From Paraburkholderia edwinii (lineage in GTDB: Bacteria > Pseudomonadota > Gammaproteobacteria > Burkholderiales > Burkholderiaceae), in the NCBI RefSeq assembly GCF_019428685.1, contig NZ_CP080096.1:2914001-2978000 (forward strand): a DNA stretch of 64,000 nt. Reading direction: 5' to 3'. Within the stretch, counting starts at the first letter, position 1, and the number at the start of each line of letters is the position of its first letter. Shown here piece by piece: positions 43,505 through 52,848 of the stretch. The notes beneath the pieces were generated by a model. The model saw only the letters and a program-made list of their open reading frames with translations, searched no databases and was not told where the DNA came from. The position numbers and the translations under genes were made by a program.

Positions 43505-44080
43505 ATGCTGCGTGTACTGCTCGTAACCGATACCGACAAGCCGATAGGCGAATTGCGCGAAACGCTCGCGCAGCTCGGCTACGACATGCTGGCCGGCACG
43601 GCGACACCGCAGGCGCTGCACCGAACCGTCGAAAGCGAACGGCCCGACGTGATCATCATCGATACCGAATCGCCGTCGCGCGATACGCTCGAACAGCTTG
43701 CGGTGATGAATGCGACCGCGCCGCGCCCCGTACTGATGTTCAGCAACGACGCAAATCAGCAGCTGATTCGCGATGCGGTCGGCGCGGGCGTGACCGCGTA
43801 TCTCGTCGAAGGTCTCGCGACCGAACGCCTCGCACCGATTCTCGAAGTGGCGCTCGCGCGCTTCGCGCAGGAATCGCAACTGCGCGAGCGTCTCGCGCAG
43901 GCCGAAAACGAACTCGCCGAGCGCAAGCTGATCGACCGCGCAAAACGCGTGCTGATGGAGCGTCAGAAGATGACCGAGCACGCAGCGTACGCGACGCTGC
44001 GCAAACGCGCGATGGACCAGAGCGTCAAACTCGTCGACGTCGCGCGCCAGATCGTCGCGTCGGCGGGCTTGCCGGAATGA
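43505..44080 (+). CDS. nasT: NasT-like ANTAR antiterminator
   Basis: A 191-residue protein from ATG 43505 (the frame is open from 43391 but that part is not conserved). The receiver domain (RVLLVTDTDKPIGELRETL, PDVIIIDTESPSRDTL with Asp near 50) is followed by a coiled linker and the C-terminal ANTAR RNA-binding domain (LIDRAKRVLMERQKMTEHAA, AYATLRKRAMDQS). NasT binds leader hairpins and prevents termination, and NasS sequesters it in the absence of nitrate. nasS is the next gene (10-nt gap), in the order nasT-nasS. Confidence 0.92.
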   Translation: MLRVLLVTDTDKPIGELRETLAQLGYDMLAGTATPQALHRTVESERPDVIIIDTESPSRDTLEQLAVMNATAPRPVLMFSNDANQQLIRDAVGAGVTAYLVEGLATERLAPILEVALARFAQESQLRERLAQAENELAERKLIDRAKRVLMERQKMTEHAAYATLRKRAMDQSVKLVDVARQIVASAGLPE

Positions 44081-44090
44081 TGGGCCGCTT

Positions 44091-45260
44091 ATGACTGAAT
44101 CTACACACACGGTTGGACTGGACGCATCGCACACGGCGCACGCTTCGTCCGGCCGGCTCGAAAAAACGCATCTGCGGCTAGGCTTCGTCGCGCTCAGCGA
44201 CGCTGCGCCGCTCGTTGCCGCGAAGCTCTACGAATTCGGCCACGCGCATGGGCTCACGCTCGAACTCGTCCGTCAGCCGTCGTGGGCTGCGGTGCGAGAC
44301 AAGCTCATCTCCGGCGATCTCGATGCCGCGCATGCGCTGTACGGCCTCGTCTACGGCGTGCAGCTCGGCCTCGGCGGACCGCAAACCGATATGGCCGTGC
44401 TGATGGTGCTGAACCGCAACGGCCAGGCGATCACGCTGTCGCGGCGCCTCACTGAAGCACTCGCGTCGCATCGTACGCTGCCGGAAGCGCTTGCGACGCT
44501 CGGCCGCAAGCCCGTGTTCGCTCAAACGTTCCCCACTGGAACGCATGCAATGTGGCTGTATTACTGGCTCGCCGCACAACACGTGCACCCATTGCGCGAT
44601 ATCGAAAGCGTCGTGATTCCGCCGCCGCAGATGGTCGATGCCCTCGCACAGGACCGGCTCGATGGCCTATGCGTCGGCGAACCGTGGAATGCGGTGGCAG
44701 AGGCTCGCGGCGTTGGCGGGACCATTACCTATAGCAGCGAGATCTGGCCGGATCACCCGGAGAAGGTGCTCGCCTGCCGGCGCGATTTTGTGAGCCGCTT
44801 TCCGAATACATCGCGTGCGCTCGTGCAGACGATGCTCGAAGCCTGCCGCTGGCTTGACGACGACCGCCATTGTTCGGAAATTGCGCGACGGCTCGCACAG
44901 CCGGAATTTATCGGCGTGCCGGTGGAGGCGATCGCACCGCGTTTGCAGCGCGAAACCGGAACCGGCACGCGTTTGCCGGTCCGCTTCTTCGCGGGCAGCG
45001 GCAACGTGAACTATCCGCGGCCCGATGATGGGGTCTGGTTTTTAACGCAATATCAGCGTTGGGGAATGATTGACGCGCGTGACGACTATGCGCAGATCGC
45101 CGCCCAGATCAACCAGACTCAGCTCTATCGCGAAGCGGCGCAAAACGTCGGCGTGACCGTGCCGGTCACTCAGGCGCCGCAGGTATTGATCGACGGGTGT
45201 GTCTGGGATGGCTCGAACCCGGTGCAATACGCGAACACGTTCGCGATTCGAGGCCTGTGA
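44091..45260 (+). CDS. nasS: NasS-like cytoplasmic nitrate sensor
   Basis: A 389-residue protein of the NrtA/CmpA substrate-binding fold. It has LRLGFVALSDAAPLVAAKLY, QPSWAAVRDKLISGDLDAAH and FPTGTHAMWLYYWLA. There is no signal peptide, which separates NasS sensors from NrtA transport proteins. It is expected to bind NasT without nitrate and release it when nitrate or nitrite is bound. Convergent with the DapA-family gene; short 12-bp repeats lie in the gap. Confidence 0.9.
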   Translation: MTESTHTVGLDASHTAHASSGRLEKTHLRLGFVALSDAAPLVAAKLYEFGHAHGLTLELVRQPSWAAVRDKLISGDLDAAHALYGLVYGVQLGLGGPQTDMAVLMVLNRNGQAITLSRRLTEALASHRTLPEALATLGRKPVFAQTFPTGTHAMWLYYWLAAQHVHPLRDIESVVIPPPQMVDALAQDRLDGLCVGEPWNAVAEARGVGGTITYSSEIWPDHPEKVLACRRDFVSRFPNTSRALVQTMLEACRWLDDDRHCSEIARRLAQPEFIGVPVEAIAPRLQRETGTGTRLPVRFFAGSGNVNYPRPDDGVWFLTQYQRWGMIDARDDYAQIAAQINQTQLYREAAQNVGVTVPVTQAPQVLIDGCVWDGSNPVQYANTFAIRGL

Positions 45261-45282
45261 CTCGCCTGCGATAGACCGCTCC

Positions 45283-45313
45283 GCTGTTTGCTTTGCTGCT
45301 TGCTTTGCTGTTC
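45283..45313. repeat. 12-bp direct repeat, about 2.6 copies
   Basis: GCTGTTTGCTTT, GCTGCTTGCTTT, then GCTGTTC, in the 60-bp gap between two convergent stops. Confidence 0.65.
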
Positions 45314-45320
45314 GCGCCGC

Positions 45321-46247
45321 TTATCGACGCTTATCGCTGAACTCACCAAGACTTGCCACAAAACGCTGCGCACACTCGAGGCCAAACGCGGTCGGCGCAA
45401 CGCCACGATCGTGCGCCACGTCAAACCCCAATCGCCACGCGGCAATGCGTTTGCCGTAACACGTGAGCGTATCGAGCGATTGCATCACGAACACAATCGC
45501 GGGCAATAGTTGCGCGTACAAGCTTTCCGCCCGTGCGATATCGCCCTCAGCAAACGCCTGATAGATTGCGGCCTGCCAGTCGAACGTATCGGGCGCTACG
45601 ATCAGCCCCGCGCACCCGGCGCGCAGATTATCGACGAGTTCCTGCCCGCCCCTGCCGTTGAATACCGGTAAAGCCTGACCGAGCGCGCGCAGGCGCTCGA
45701 TCGTCGCGCGTATCGTCACCGCCGGCCCTTCACCCTTTAGCCAGCGAAACTGCGGACATTGCGCCGCAAGCGTAACGATCGATTGCGCGGACAAGCCGAC
45801 GCCCAGATACTCGGGCGCATTCTGAATGCCGGCCGGCAGATGTGTGCGACGCATCACCGCCGCGAAGAAGTCGAAATAGAACGACTCGGGCCGGCCGCGC
45901 GTCGCAGGAGGCTGCAAGATCAGGCCCGTGGCGCCGCGCTCCTCCGCATGGTCGGCCAACGCAACCTGCGCATCGACCGTATCGCCGGTAATCGTCACGG
46001 CCAACGGCACGCGCGATGCGATATCGGCCGCCGCCCAATCGATCAGCGAACGTTTTTCATCGAGCGTCAATCGATTGACCTCGGTCGCAAGACCGAGAAT
46101 CACGATGCCGCTCGCGCCCGCTGCAATCGTCGCATCGACCTGGCGGCGCATCGCATCGCGATCGAGACTGTCCTGCGCATCGAAGTACGCATACAGCACA
46201 GGCCACATGCCGGCAGGCGGCGCAGGCAAGTCCGCGATGGCGCTCAT
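45321..46247 (-). CDS. DapA-family 2-keto-3-deoxy sugar-acid dehydratase/aldolase
   Basis: A 308-residue (beta/alpha)8-barrel protein. Family signs are GMWPVLYAYFDAQDSLDRDA, ASGIVILGLATEVNRLTLDE (the GTTGE-like loop), NAPEYLG (Tyr) and the Schiff-base lysine in FRWLKGEGPAV. It sits 12 nt behind an IlvD/Edd sugar-acid dehydratase. The pair is the usual signature of non-phosphorylating sugar pathways, such as L-arabonate to 2-keto-3-deoxy-arabonate to alpha-ketoglutarate semialdehyde. Dehydratase versus aldolase action and the exact sugar cannot be fixed from sequence. Confidence 0.82.
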   Translation of the reverse strand: MSAIADLPAPPAGMWPVLYAYFDAQDSLDRDAMRRQVDATIAAGASGIVILGLATEVNRLTLDEKRSLIDWAAADIASRVPLAVTITGDTVDAQVALADHAEERGATGLILQPPATRGRPESFYFDFFAAVMRRTHLPAGIQNAPEYLGVGLSAQSIVTLAAQCPQFRWLKGEGPAVTIRATIERLRALGQALPVFNGRGGQELVDNLRAGCAGLIVAPDTFDWQAAIYQAFAEGDIARAESLYAQLLPAIVFVMQSLDTLTCYGKRIAAWRLGFDVAHDRGVAPTAFGLECAQRFVASLGEFSDKRR

Positions 46248-46259
46248 GATTTGCGTCGC

Positions 46260-47972
46260 TCAATGCGAATCGCGCGGCACCGGCGCACCGCTCGCGCCGA
46301 CCAGAAAGTCGAGATCGGCGCCCTGATCCGCCTGCAAGACATGCTCGACATAAAGCCGGTAATAGCCGCGCTTCGGCAATTCGGGCGCTTGCCAGGCCGC
46401 ACGCCGGCGTTCGAGTTCCTCGTCGGAGACTTCGAGATGCAGTCTGCGCGCTTTCAGATCGAGCTCGATCATGTCGCCCGTGCGCACGAGCGCGAGCGGC
46501 CCGCCCGCCGCGGCCTCCGGCGACACATGCAGCACCACGGCGCCATACGCGGTGCCGCTCATCCGTCCGTCGGAGATCCGCACCATATCGGTAATGCCTT
46601 TTTGCAGCACCTTTTTCGGTAGCGGCATATTGCCGACTTCCGCGAAGCCCGGATAACCCTTCGGCCCCGCGCCCTTCAGCACCATGACGCAGTTTTCGTC
46701 GATATCGAGCGACTCGTCGTCGACCTTCGCATGCAATTCCTCGACGTTCTCGAATACGACCGCGCGGCCGCGATGCTTGAGCAGCGATTCGGTTGCCGCC
46801 GACGGCTTGATCACCGCGCCGTTCGGTGCGAGATTGCCCTTGAGCACCGCGATGCCCGCATGCGGCTTGAACGGCTTCGCAAACGACGTAATGACCTGCT
46901 CGTTGTAATTCGGCGCCTCGCTGACGTTGTCCCAGATCGTTTTGCCGTTCACAGTCAGCGCATCGCGATGCAACAGTCCCTGTTCGCCGAGTTGCCGCAA
47001 CACGGCAGGCAAGCCGCCCGCGTAATAGAAGTCTTCCATCAGGAATTCGCCGGACGGCTGCAGGTTCACGAGGCACGGCACTTCGGAACCGAGCTCCCAG
47101 TCTTCGAGCGTCAGTTCGACGCCGATGCGTTTTGCGATCGCAAGCAGGTGCACGACCGCATTCGTCGAACCGCCGATCGCCGCATTGGTGCGGATCGCGT
47201 TTTCAAATGCCTGACGTGTCAGAATCTTGTCCATCGTCAGATCGTCGCGGACCATATCGACGATGCGGCGCCCTGCCATATGCGCGAGCACCTGGCGGCG
47301 CGCGTCGACCGCGGGAATTGCCGCATTGTGCGGCAGGCCCATGCCGAGCGATTCGACCATCGAGGCCATCGTCGACGCCGTGCCCATCGTCATGCAGTGG
47401 CCGCGCGAGCGGTTCATGCACGATTCCGCTTCGACGAATTCCTGCTGCGTCATCGTGCCCGCGCGCACTTCCTCGGACATTTGCCAGACGCCGGTGCCCG
47501 AGCCGAGCGTGCCGCCGCGAAACCGGCCGTTGAGCATCGGCCCGCCCGATACGGCCAGCGAGGGCAGATTGCATGACGCGGCGCCCATCAGCAACGCCGG
47601 CGTGGTCTTGTCGCAGCCCACCAGCAGAATCACGCCGTCGATCGGATTGCCGCGAATCGATTCTTCGACGTCCATCGACGCGAGATTACGAAACAGCATC
47701 GCCGTAGGCCGCAAATTCGATTCGCCGAGCGACATCACCGGAAATTCGAGCGGCAGACCGCCCGCTTCACGCACGCCACGCTTGACGTAGTCGGCCAGCT
47801 CGCGGAAATGCGCGTTGCATGGCGTAAGTTCGGACCATGTATTGCAGATGCCGATCACGGGCCGGCCATCGAATTCGTCGTGCGGAATGCCCTGATTCTT
47901 CATCCACGAGCGGTGGATAAAGCCATCTTTGTCGTCCCTGCCGAACCAGCTCTGCGAGCGGAGCTTGCGCAT
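46260..47972 (-). CDS. IlvD/Edd family sugar-acid dehydratase (L-arabonate dehydratase-like)
   Basis: A 570-residue enzyme from ATG 47972 with AGGAGG in front. Cluster cysteines are in ICNTWSELTPCN and LVGCDKTTPALLM. Family motifs MNRSRGHCMTMGTASTMASM and RISDGRMSGTAYGAVVLHV are intact. The length and the ICNTW opening fit the sugar-acid dehydratase subgroup rather than DHAD (IlvD). It dehydrates an aldonic acid to a 2-keto-3-deoxy acid. The DapA-family gene behind it completes the next step. The neighbouring ABC and rhamnose genes are a different unit. Confidence 0.88.
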   Translation of the reverse strand: MRKLRSQSWFGRDDKDGFIHRSWMKNQGIPHDEFDGRPVIGICNTWSELTPCNAHFRELADYVKRGVREAGGLPLEFPVMSLGESNLRPTAMLFRNLASMDVEESIRGNPIDGVILLVGCDKTTPALLMGAASCNLPSLAVSGGPMLNGRFRGGTLGSGTGVWQMSEEVRAGTMTQQEFVEAESCMNRSRGHCMTMGTASTMASMVESLGMGLPHNAAIPAVDARRQVLAHMAGRRIVDMVRDDLTMDKILTRQAFENAIRTNAAIGGSTNAVVHLLAIAKRIGVELTLEDWELGSEVPCLVNLQPSGEFLMEDFYYAGGLPAVLRQLGEQGLLHRDALTVNGKTIWDNVSEAPNYNEQVITSFAKPFKPHAGIAVLKGNLAPNGAVIKPSAATESLLKHRGRAVVFENVEELHAKVDDESLDIDENCVMVLKGAGPKGYPGFAEVGNMPLPKKVLQKGITDMVRISDGRMSGTAYGAVVLHVSPEAAAGGPLALVRTGDMIELDLKARRLHLEVSDEELERRRAAWQAPELPKRGYYRLYVEHVLQADQGADLDFLVGASGAPVPRDSH

Positions 47973-48078
47973 GTCGCCTCCTATGTCTTTTTTGCGTTTG
48001 CCGTCTGTTGCGGCAAGTCCTGAGCTTACCGCATTGGGGTCGCGCCGGCAGCGGCTAGCCTCGCGGCAGGCATTCGCG

Positions 48079-49440
48079 TTATCCCCTACCCGCCGGTGCC
48101 GGTGCCGGTACTTTACCGTCGTCGCGTTGCCCCATGAGTAACGTGCCGATCGCCGCAATATCGTCGACATCGAGCGTCGCGGCCTCGGCTTTCAATTGCA
48201 GCAATGCGACGATCGTGTCGTAACGCGCGGCGCGCAAATCTCGGCGCGCCACGTAAAGCGCATTCAACGTGCGCAGCACGTCGGTGCTGGTCCGGCTGCC
48301 GACCTTGTAGCCCGCTTGCGTGGCGTCCAGCGTATCGCGGGACGCTTCGACAAAATCGATCAGCATGCGGGTCCGCTCGCGCCCCCCTTCGTAGCGCGCG
48401 AAACTGTCGCGCGCGGCCGCTTCGGCATTGCGCTGCGCGGACAGCAGGCCGTTGTGCGCCTTGTCTTCGAGCGCCAGCGACGCCTTGACCTTCGACTGCG
48501 CTTCGCCGCCCGAAAAAATCGGAATGGTCACCGTCAGCATGGCCGTGGTCGTAGTGGTCGGCCTCGCGTAGCCGGCAGCCGCGCCGGCCGGCGTGTAGCT
48601 CGCGGTCACGCCCGCCACCGGATAGTGCGCGGCGCGCGCCTTGGTCACATCGTATTGCGCGATCTGCCAGTCGAGCTGCCGCATCTGCACATCGAAACCA
48701 TGCTCGCGTGCCTGCGTCGCCCAGTCTTCCGGGTCGGCAGGCGCCGCCGCCGGCAGCGGCATTGCGCCACGCAAACGCGCAAGCGGTTCGAAAGGCGCGC
48801 CCGTCAATTGTTCGAGCGCACGGCGCCGCGCTTGCAGACTCACCTGCGCGACGCGCTGCTGCAGGACAATTTCGTCGCGCAGCGTTTGCGCGTCGCGCAA
48901 ATCGATTACGGTTGCCTCGCCGGCGTCGCGCCGGCGCTGCAGTTGGCCGTATTCGACATCGATCGCGGCAAGGTAGTCGTCGATGCGACGCACCTCGTCT
49001 TCAGCCGCGAGTTCGTCGAAATACGCCTTCGCCGCGCGAAGAATCGACGCCTGTTGCGCACCGCCGAATTCGACCGCGCCGCGTGCCTCGACCAGATCCG
49101 CCTGCTGATAGTTGGTCCAGCGGGTCCAGTCGAACAGCGGTTGTGTCAGGCTGACGCTCCAGCCGCTTTGCCAGTAATCGCTGCGTGGAAAGCCTTCCGT
49201 ATCGATGCGGTTATAGCCGCGCCCCCAGCCGCCTGAAAGCTGCGGCAGCAGCGCAGCGCGTGCAATCGGCACCGCCTGCCGCGCAGCGTCATACGAAGCG
49301 CGCGCCTGCGCGACGCTTGCGTCGTGATCGACCGCCTGTTCGACGACCGACAACAAATCCGCCGCATACGTATAGCCGCTGCCGCACAGCATCACCACAA
49401 GCGCACCTGCCGCGCTGATTGCCCGACGTCGATTAACCAT
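48079..49440 (-). CDS. TolC-like outer-membrane channel of the peptide export system
   Basis: A 453-residue protein from ATG 49440. A Sec signal (AISAAGALVVMLCGSGYTYA) precedes a TolC/OEP fold with two similar halves: DLLSVVEQAVDHDASVAQAR ... ALLPQLSGGWGRGYN and HGFDVQMRQLDW ... PVAGVTASYTPAG. Long helices follow (EAAARDSFARYEGGRERTRM), with AGYKVGSRTSTDVL near the end. The start overlaps the ABC transporter stop by 8 bp, so the channel is co-translated with its own exporter. The C terminus has an Ala/Pro repeat (KVPAPAPAGRG). It is the last gene of the peptide-export operon. Confidence 0.93.
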   Translation of the reverse strand: MVNRRRAISAAGALVVMLCGSGYTYAADLLSVVEQAVDHDASVAQARASYDAARQAVPIARAALLPQLSGGWGRGYNRIDTEGFPRSDYWQSGWSVSLTQPLFDWTRWTNYQQADLVEARGAVEFGGAQQASILRAAKAYFDELAAEDEVRRIDDYLAAIDVEYGQLQRRRDAGEATVIDLRDAQTLRDEIVLQQRVAQVSLQARRRALEQLTGAPFEPLARLRGAMPLPAAAPADPEDWATQAREHGFDVQMRQLDWQIAQYDVTKARAAHYPVAGVTASYTPAGAAAGYARPTTTTTAMLTVTIPIFSGGEAQSKVKASLALEDKAHNGLLSAQRNAEAAARDSFARYEGGRERTRMLIDFVEASRDTLDATQAGYKVGSRTSTDVLRTLNALYVARRDLRAARYDTIVALLQLKAEAATLDVDDIAAIGTLLMGQRDDGKVPAPAPAGRG

Positions 49441-51553
49441 GCGTGGGCTCCATTTCAAGGCTCGCACTACTAGACGTGTCGCGCAGCAATGCGCCGTCGT
49501 GCAGCCGATAGCGAATGTCGAATGCCGCGGCGAGTGTCGGATCGTGCGTGATCACGACCACCGTGCAATCGAGTTGCCGCAGCAAGGCGGCGATGTGCCG
49601 GACCGACACCGGGTCGAGATTCGAAGTCGGCTCGTCGAGCAGCAGCAGGCTGCGCCGCTGATAGAGCGCACGCGCGAGCAGCAGCCGCTGCCGTTGGCCA
49701 GCCGAAATATTGGCGATCGTGTCGCTGATCACGGTGCGCGTGCGCATCGGCAGACGCATCACGTCGTCGAGCAAGCCGACCGCGGCAAGCGTCGCATGCA
49801 CCCGCTCTTCATCGATGCTCGCTGCGAACAGCGATACGTTATCGGCAATCGAGCCATGCAGAATCAGATCGCCCTGCCGCATATGCGCGGCGTGGCGACG
49901 AATTTCGTCGACGCTCAGATTGCGCCAGTCGATACCGTTTAGCGCAATATGTCCTTCCTGCAGCGGTTCGGCCGCGGACAGCAGCTTGAATAGCGTCGAT
50001 TTACCGCTTCCCGACGGACCGGCAATCGCAATCTTGTCGCCGCTGCGAATATCGATGCTCGCGTTTTTCAGCACGGGCTGATCGGATACGCCGTAGCGAA
50101 ACGTGACGTCGCGCACTTCGATCTGCCGGAATTCGCGAACCTCCGCTGCTTTCAGACTGTCCGCGAGCGGCGTATAGCGTTCCTCCTCGCAGTCGGCGAT
50201 ATCGGCCACGCGCGCCACAGGCACGCTCAGCATCAGATACGCGAAGCCCGAGTTGATCGCATGTGCGAAACGCTCCGACAACAGCGACTTGTAGATCAGG
50301 AACGAATAGAAAACGCCGGCGGAAACTGCGCCGCTCAGCATCAGGCGCGCGGCGAACCACGTAATTGCAATCGTGTCCGCGTAATTGACAAGCTTCAGGA
50401 TCGCATCGCGCGTGTTCGTCAGGCGTGCGCTCGACAGCGTCGCCACGATGTACTCCTTGTATTTCGTCATAAATAGCGCGGTGCGGCGCGTCTCGCCCTG
50501 CGCAAGCTTAATAAGCGATGCGGCGCGAATCGTCTCGATCAGCGCGTCGTCGCAACGCGCCGAACGTTCGACTACAAGCGCGTGCGTATCCCGCATCCGC
50601 GCGAACATCGCCACCGCAATCGCGACATAAATGGCAAACATCGCCAGCGCAACCAGCGTGAGCCGCCGGCTTTGCATCAGCATCAGGCCGAGCGCCAGCA
50701 CCCCGACGGTCACGTCAATGCACAGCGATACGAAGGTGCGCGTCGCGTACACGCTGATTTCGTCCTGCGCTTTGACGCGCGCGAATACGTCCCCCACGTG
50801 GCGCTTCTCAAACCACGACATCGGATTGCGCAGCAAGTGGCCGAGCAGTCCTTCCGTCGTGTTGATGCGCACGCGTCCGTGCAACAATTCGACGAGCGTC
50901 GTTTCGACATACTGACTCAACGCACCGGCCACGAAAATACTGGCGAACGTAAGCACCAGCACATTCAACAGATTCAGATTGTCCGCGGCGACGACATAGT
51001 CGAGCACGAGGTTGCCGAGATACGGCATGGCCAGAATGGCGAACTGACTGCCGAGCGCGACGAATAGTATCTTTGCCAGGTGTTGCCGCAGCAACGGGTT
51101 CAGTGCCCGCACGCGCGCGAGCGCCGCCGGAATGCGCGACTTCACGCGAATCCGCGGCAGCGCCGGCGTCGGCGCACATTCGAGCAGATAGCCCGAAACG
51201 CTCGCAACGAACGTATCGATCGAGATGCGACGCTTGCCGCTCGCCGGATCGATCACCTGCACATAGCCGCGGCCGCACTTGTCGAACACCACAAAATGCG
51301 CACCGCCGAAATGCAGAATGGAGCCGCGCGCGATCGAATGCAGATCGGCGCCCGCATCGAAACGGTAGGCCTGCACCGCAAGACCGAACTCGACGGCCAC
51401 GTCGTACAGGTCCATCAGCGAAAGGCCATTCGATGAAATCGGCCGGAACACCGACAGCTCGCGCACTTCAGTTGCACGGCCCAGATGCGACAGCACCATG
51501 GCAAGACACGCGTAACCGCATTCGGCCACTTCGTTCTGGTAGATGATGCGCAC
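49433..51553 (-). CDS. ABC exporter with N-terminal C39 peptidase (leader-peptide processing, PCAT type)
   Basis: A 706-residue protein from GTG 51553, two nucleotides behind the adaptor gene stop, with GAGAGG in front. The C39 peptidase domain (1-140) is intact: Gln and Cys in YQNEVAECGYACLAMVLSHL, His in FGGAHFVVFDK, Asp in VQVIDPASGKR. A six-helix ABC transmembrane domain follows. The ATPase has Walker A GPSGSGKST, signature ISAGQRQRLLLAR and Walker B LLLLDEPTSNLDP. Such proteins cut leaders after Gly-Gly and export the core peptide across both membranes with HlyD- and TolC-type partners. Three Gly-Gly leader peptides are encoded upstream in the same unit. Confidence 0.95.
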   Translation of the reverse strand: MRIIYQNEVAECGYACLAMVLSHLGRATEVRELSVFRPISSNGLSLMDLYDVAVEFGLAVQAYRFDAGADLHSIARGSILHFGGAHFVVFDKCGRGYVQVIDPASGKRRISIDTFVASVSGYLLECAPTPALPRIRVKSRIPAALARVRALNPLLRQHLAKILFVALGSQFAILAMPYLGNLVLDYVVAADNLNLLNVLVLTFASIFVAGALSQYVETTLVELLHGRVRINTTEGLLGHLLRNPMSWFEKRHVGDVFARVKAQDEISVYATRTFVSLCIDVTVGVLALGLMLMQSRRLTLVALAMFAIYVAIAVAMFARMRDTHALVVERSARCDDALIETIRAASLIKLAQGETRRTALFMTKYKEYIVATLSSARLTNTRDAILKLVNYADTIAITWFAARLMLSGAVSAGVFYSFLIYKSLLSERFAHAINSGFAYLMLSVPVARVADIADCEEERYTPLADSLKAAEVREFRQIEVRDVTFRYGVSDQPVLKNASIDIRSGDKIAIAGPSGSGKSTLFKLLSAAEPLQEGHIALNGIDWRNLSVDEIRRHAAHMRQGDLILHGSIADNVSLFAASIDEERVHATLAAVGLLDDVMRLPMRTRTVISDTIANISAGQRQRLLLARALYQRRSLLLLDEPTSNLDPVSVRHIAALLRQLDCTVVVITHDPTLAAAFDIRYRLHDGALLRDTSSSASLEMEPTHG

Positions 51554-51555
51554 GT

Positions 51556-52755
51556 TCAACCTCTCAAGACGCGGAAAAGCGGCGCTAGCACCCACTCGGC
51601 AATCGTCCTGCGTTCGACCACGATGCTCGCCATCGCCCGCATGCCCGGCAGAATTTCGAAGTGCTGTCCCTCGAAATCGAAGGTGCGGCCGCGCAGTGTC
51701 GCCCATGCCATATAGTTGTCGCCGGCCGGCTTGCTGGCGTTTCTCGGGTTACCGCCCGGCGTCGCGGGCGCCTCCACCGTCGTATCGGACAACGCATCGA
51801 TTCGCGCTTCGTAGGTGCCGAATTTCGTGTAGGGAAACGCGTCGAACTTGAGCCGCACGGTCTGGCCGATGCGAACGAAGCCGCGGCGGCGCGATGGAAT
51901 CAGCAGCGCGGCGCGCAAACCGCGATCGTCGCCGGTTGCGATGACGAGCGCGACGTCTTCGGGGGCTAGCATGCGGCCCGGCACGAGGCTCGAGAACGTG
52001 ACGATGCCCGCTTTCGGCGCGGAGATCGTCGTATCCTGGCGCGACTGCTCGAAACGCAACTGGATATCCTGTACATCGCGCGCATGGCGCGCGTCGAGTT
52101 CCTTCAGTTGCGCTTCGAGATCGGCACGTGTGTTGCGCGATGCGCCGATCTCGCCGACCAGTTGCGCGCGCCGCGCCACGCTTTGCGCGACACTCGACCT
52201 CGCCTGGTGCACGTCCGCCCTCGCATCTTCGACCCGATTGGCCGTAACAAGCCCGGCAGCCGACTCGAGCCGCTCGAGCTTGCGCGCCGAACCGGCAGCA
52301 AGCGCCTCGGTCTGCGCGATCTGTTCGTCGAGCGCGGGCAGTTCGGCGCGACGGCTCGCCTCCGTTGCTTGCGCGCCGTCCAGTTGCGCGCGCAACTGGA
52401 TCTTGCGCTGCGCCCACTGCGCGTCGGCGGCCGCAAGCTGTTCGTCGCGCATGCGCGCATCGAAATCGAAACGCTGGCTGCCGTCGCTCGCCAAAGAAAG
52501 ATCGCGCTGCAAGCGAAAAAGCGGCGCGCCCTGCGCGATGTGCGCAGCCGGTTGTGCGTAAATCGATGTGACAAGCCCGCTGATGCCGCGAATTTTCACT
52601 TCCGATGAAGACACGATTTCACACGGCACATCCTGCTTGATTTCGATCTGGTGGTTAAACGCAAAGACAATCGCGGCAACGGTCAGCGCCGATGTCGCAT
52701 ACGCGATCCATCGCCATGGGACGTCGCGAAACTGGGGCAGACTCGTTGGATCCAT
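51556..52755 (-). CDS. HlyD/CvaA-type membrane fusion protein
   Basis: A 399-residue adaptor from ATG 52755 (TGAGAAG in front; an ATG at 52791 is also possible). It has an N-terminal cytoplasmic piece and one membrane helix (IAYATSALTVAAIVFAF). The lipoyl/barrel half-motifs follow (EIVSSSEVKIRGISGLVTSI and ISAPKAGIVTFSSLVPGRML), with a long coiled coil between them (about 110-250; ARHARDVQDIQLRFEQS). It links the C39 ABC exporter to the TolC-like channel. A Pro/Asn-rich insert (EAPATPGGNPRNASKPAG) lies near the C terminus. Confidence 0.92.
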   Translation of the reverse strand: MDPTSLPQFRDVPWRWIAYATSALTVAAIVFAFNHQIEIKQDVPCEIVSSSEVKIRGISGLVTSIYAQPAAHIAQGAPLFRLQRDLSLASDGSQRFDFDARMRDEQLAAADAQWAQRKIQLRAQLDGAQATEASRRAELPALDEQIAQTEALAAGSARKLERLESAAGLVTANRVEDARADVHQARSSVAQSVARRAQLVGEIGASRNTRADLEAQLKELDARHARDVQDIQLRFEQSRQDTTISAPKAGIVTFSSLVPGRMLAPEDVALVIATGDDRGLRAALLIPSRRRGFVRIGQTVRLKFDAFPYTKFGTYEARIDALSDTTVEAPATPGGNPRNASKPAGDNYMAWATLRGRTFDFEGQHFEILPGMRAMASIVVERRTIAEWVLAPLFRVLRG

Positions 52756-52848
52756 TCTTCTCAGGCAAAAGCCGGCCACAACAGGCGGCATGTACAGGTA
52801 AAGGGTGAAGCCTCGCGCGCGTTGAGCCGTTGAATCGCTGAGCGTCGG

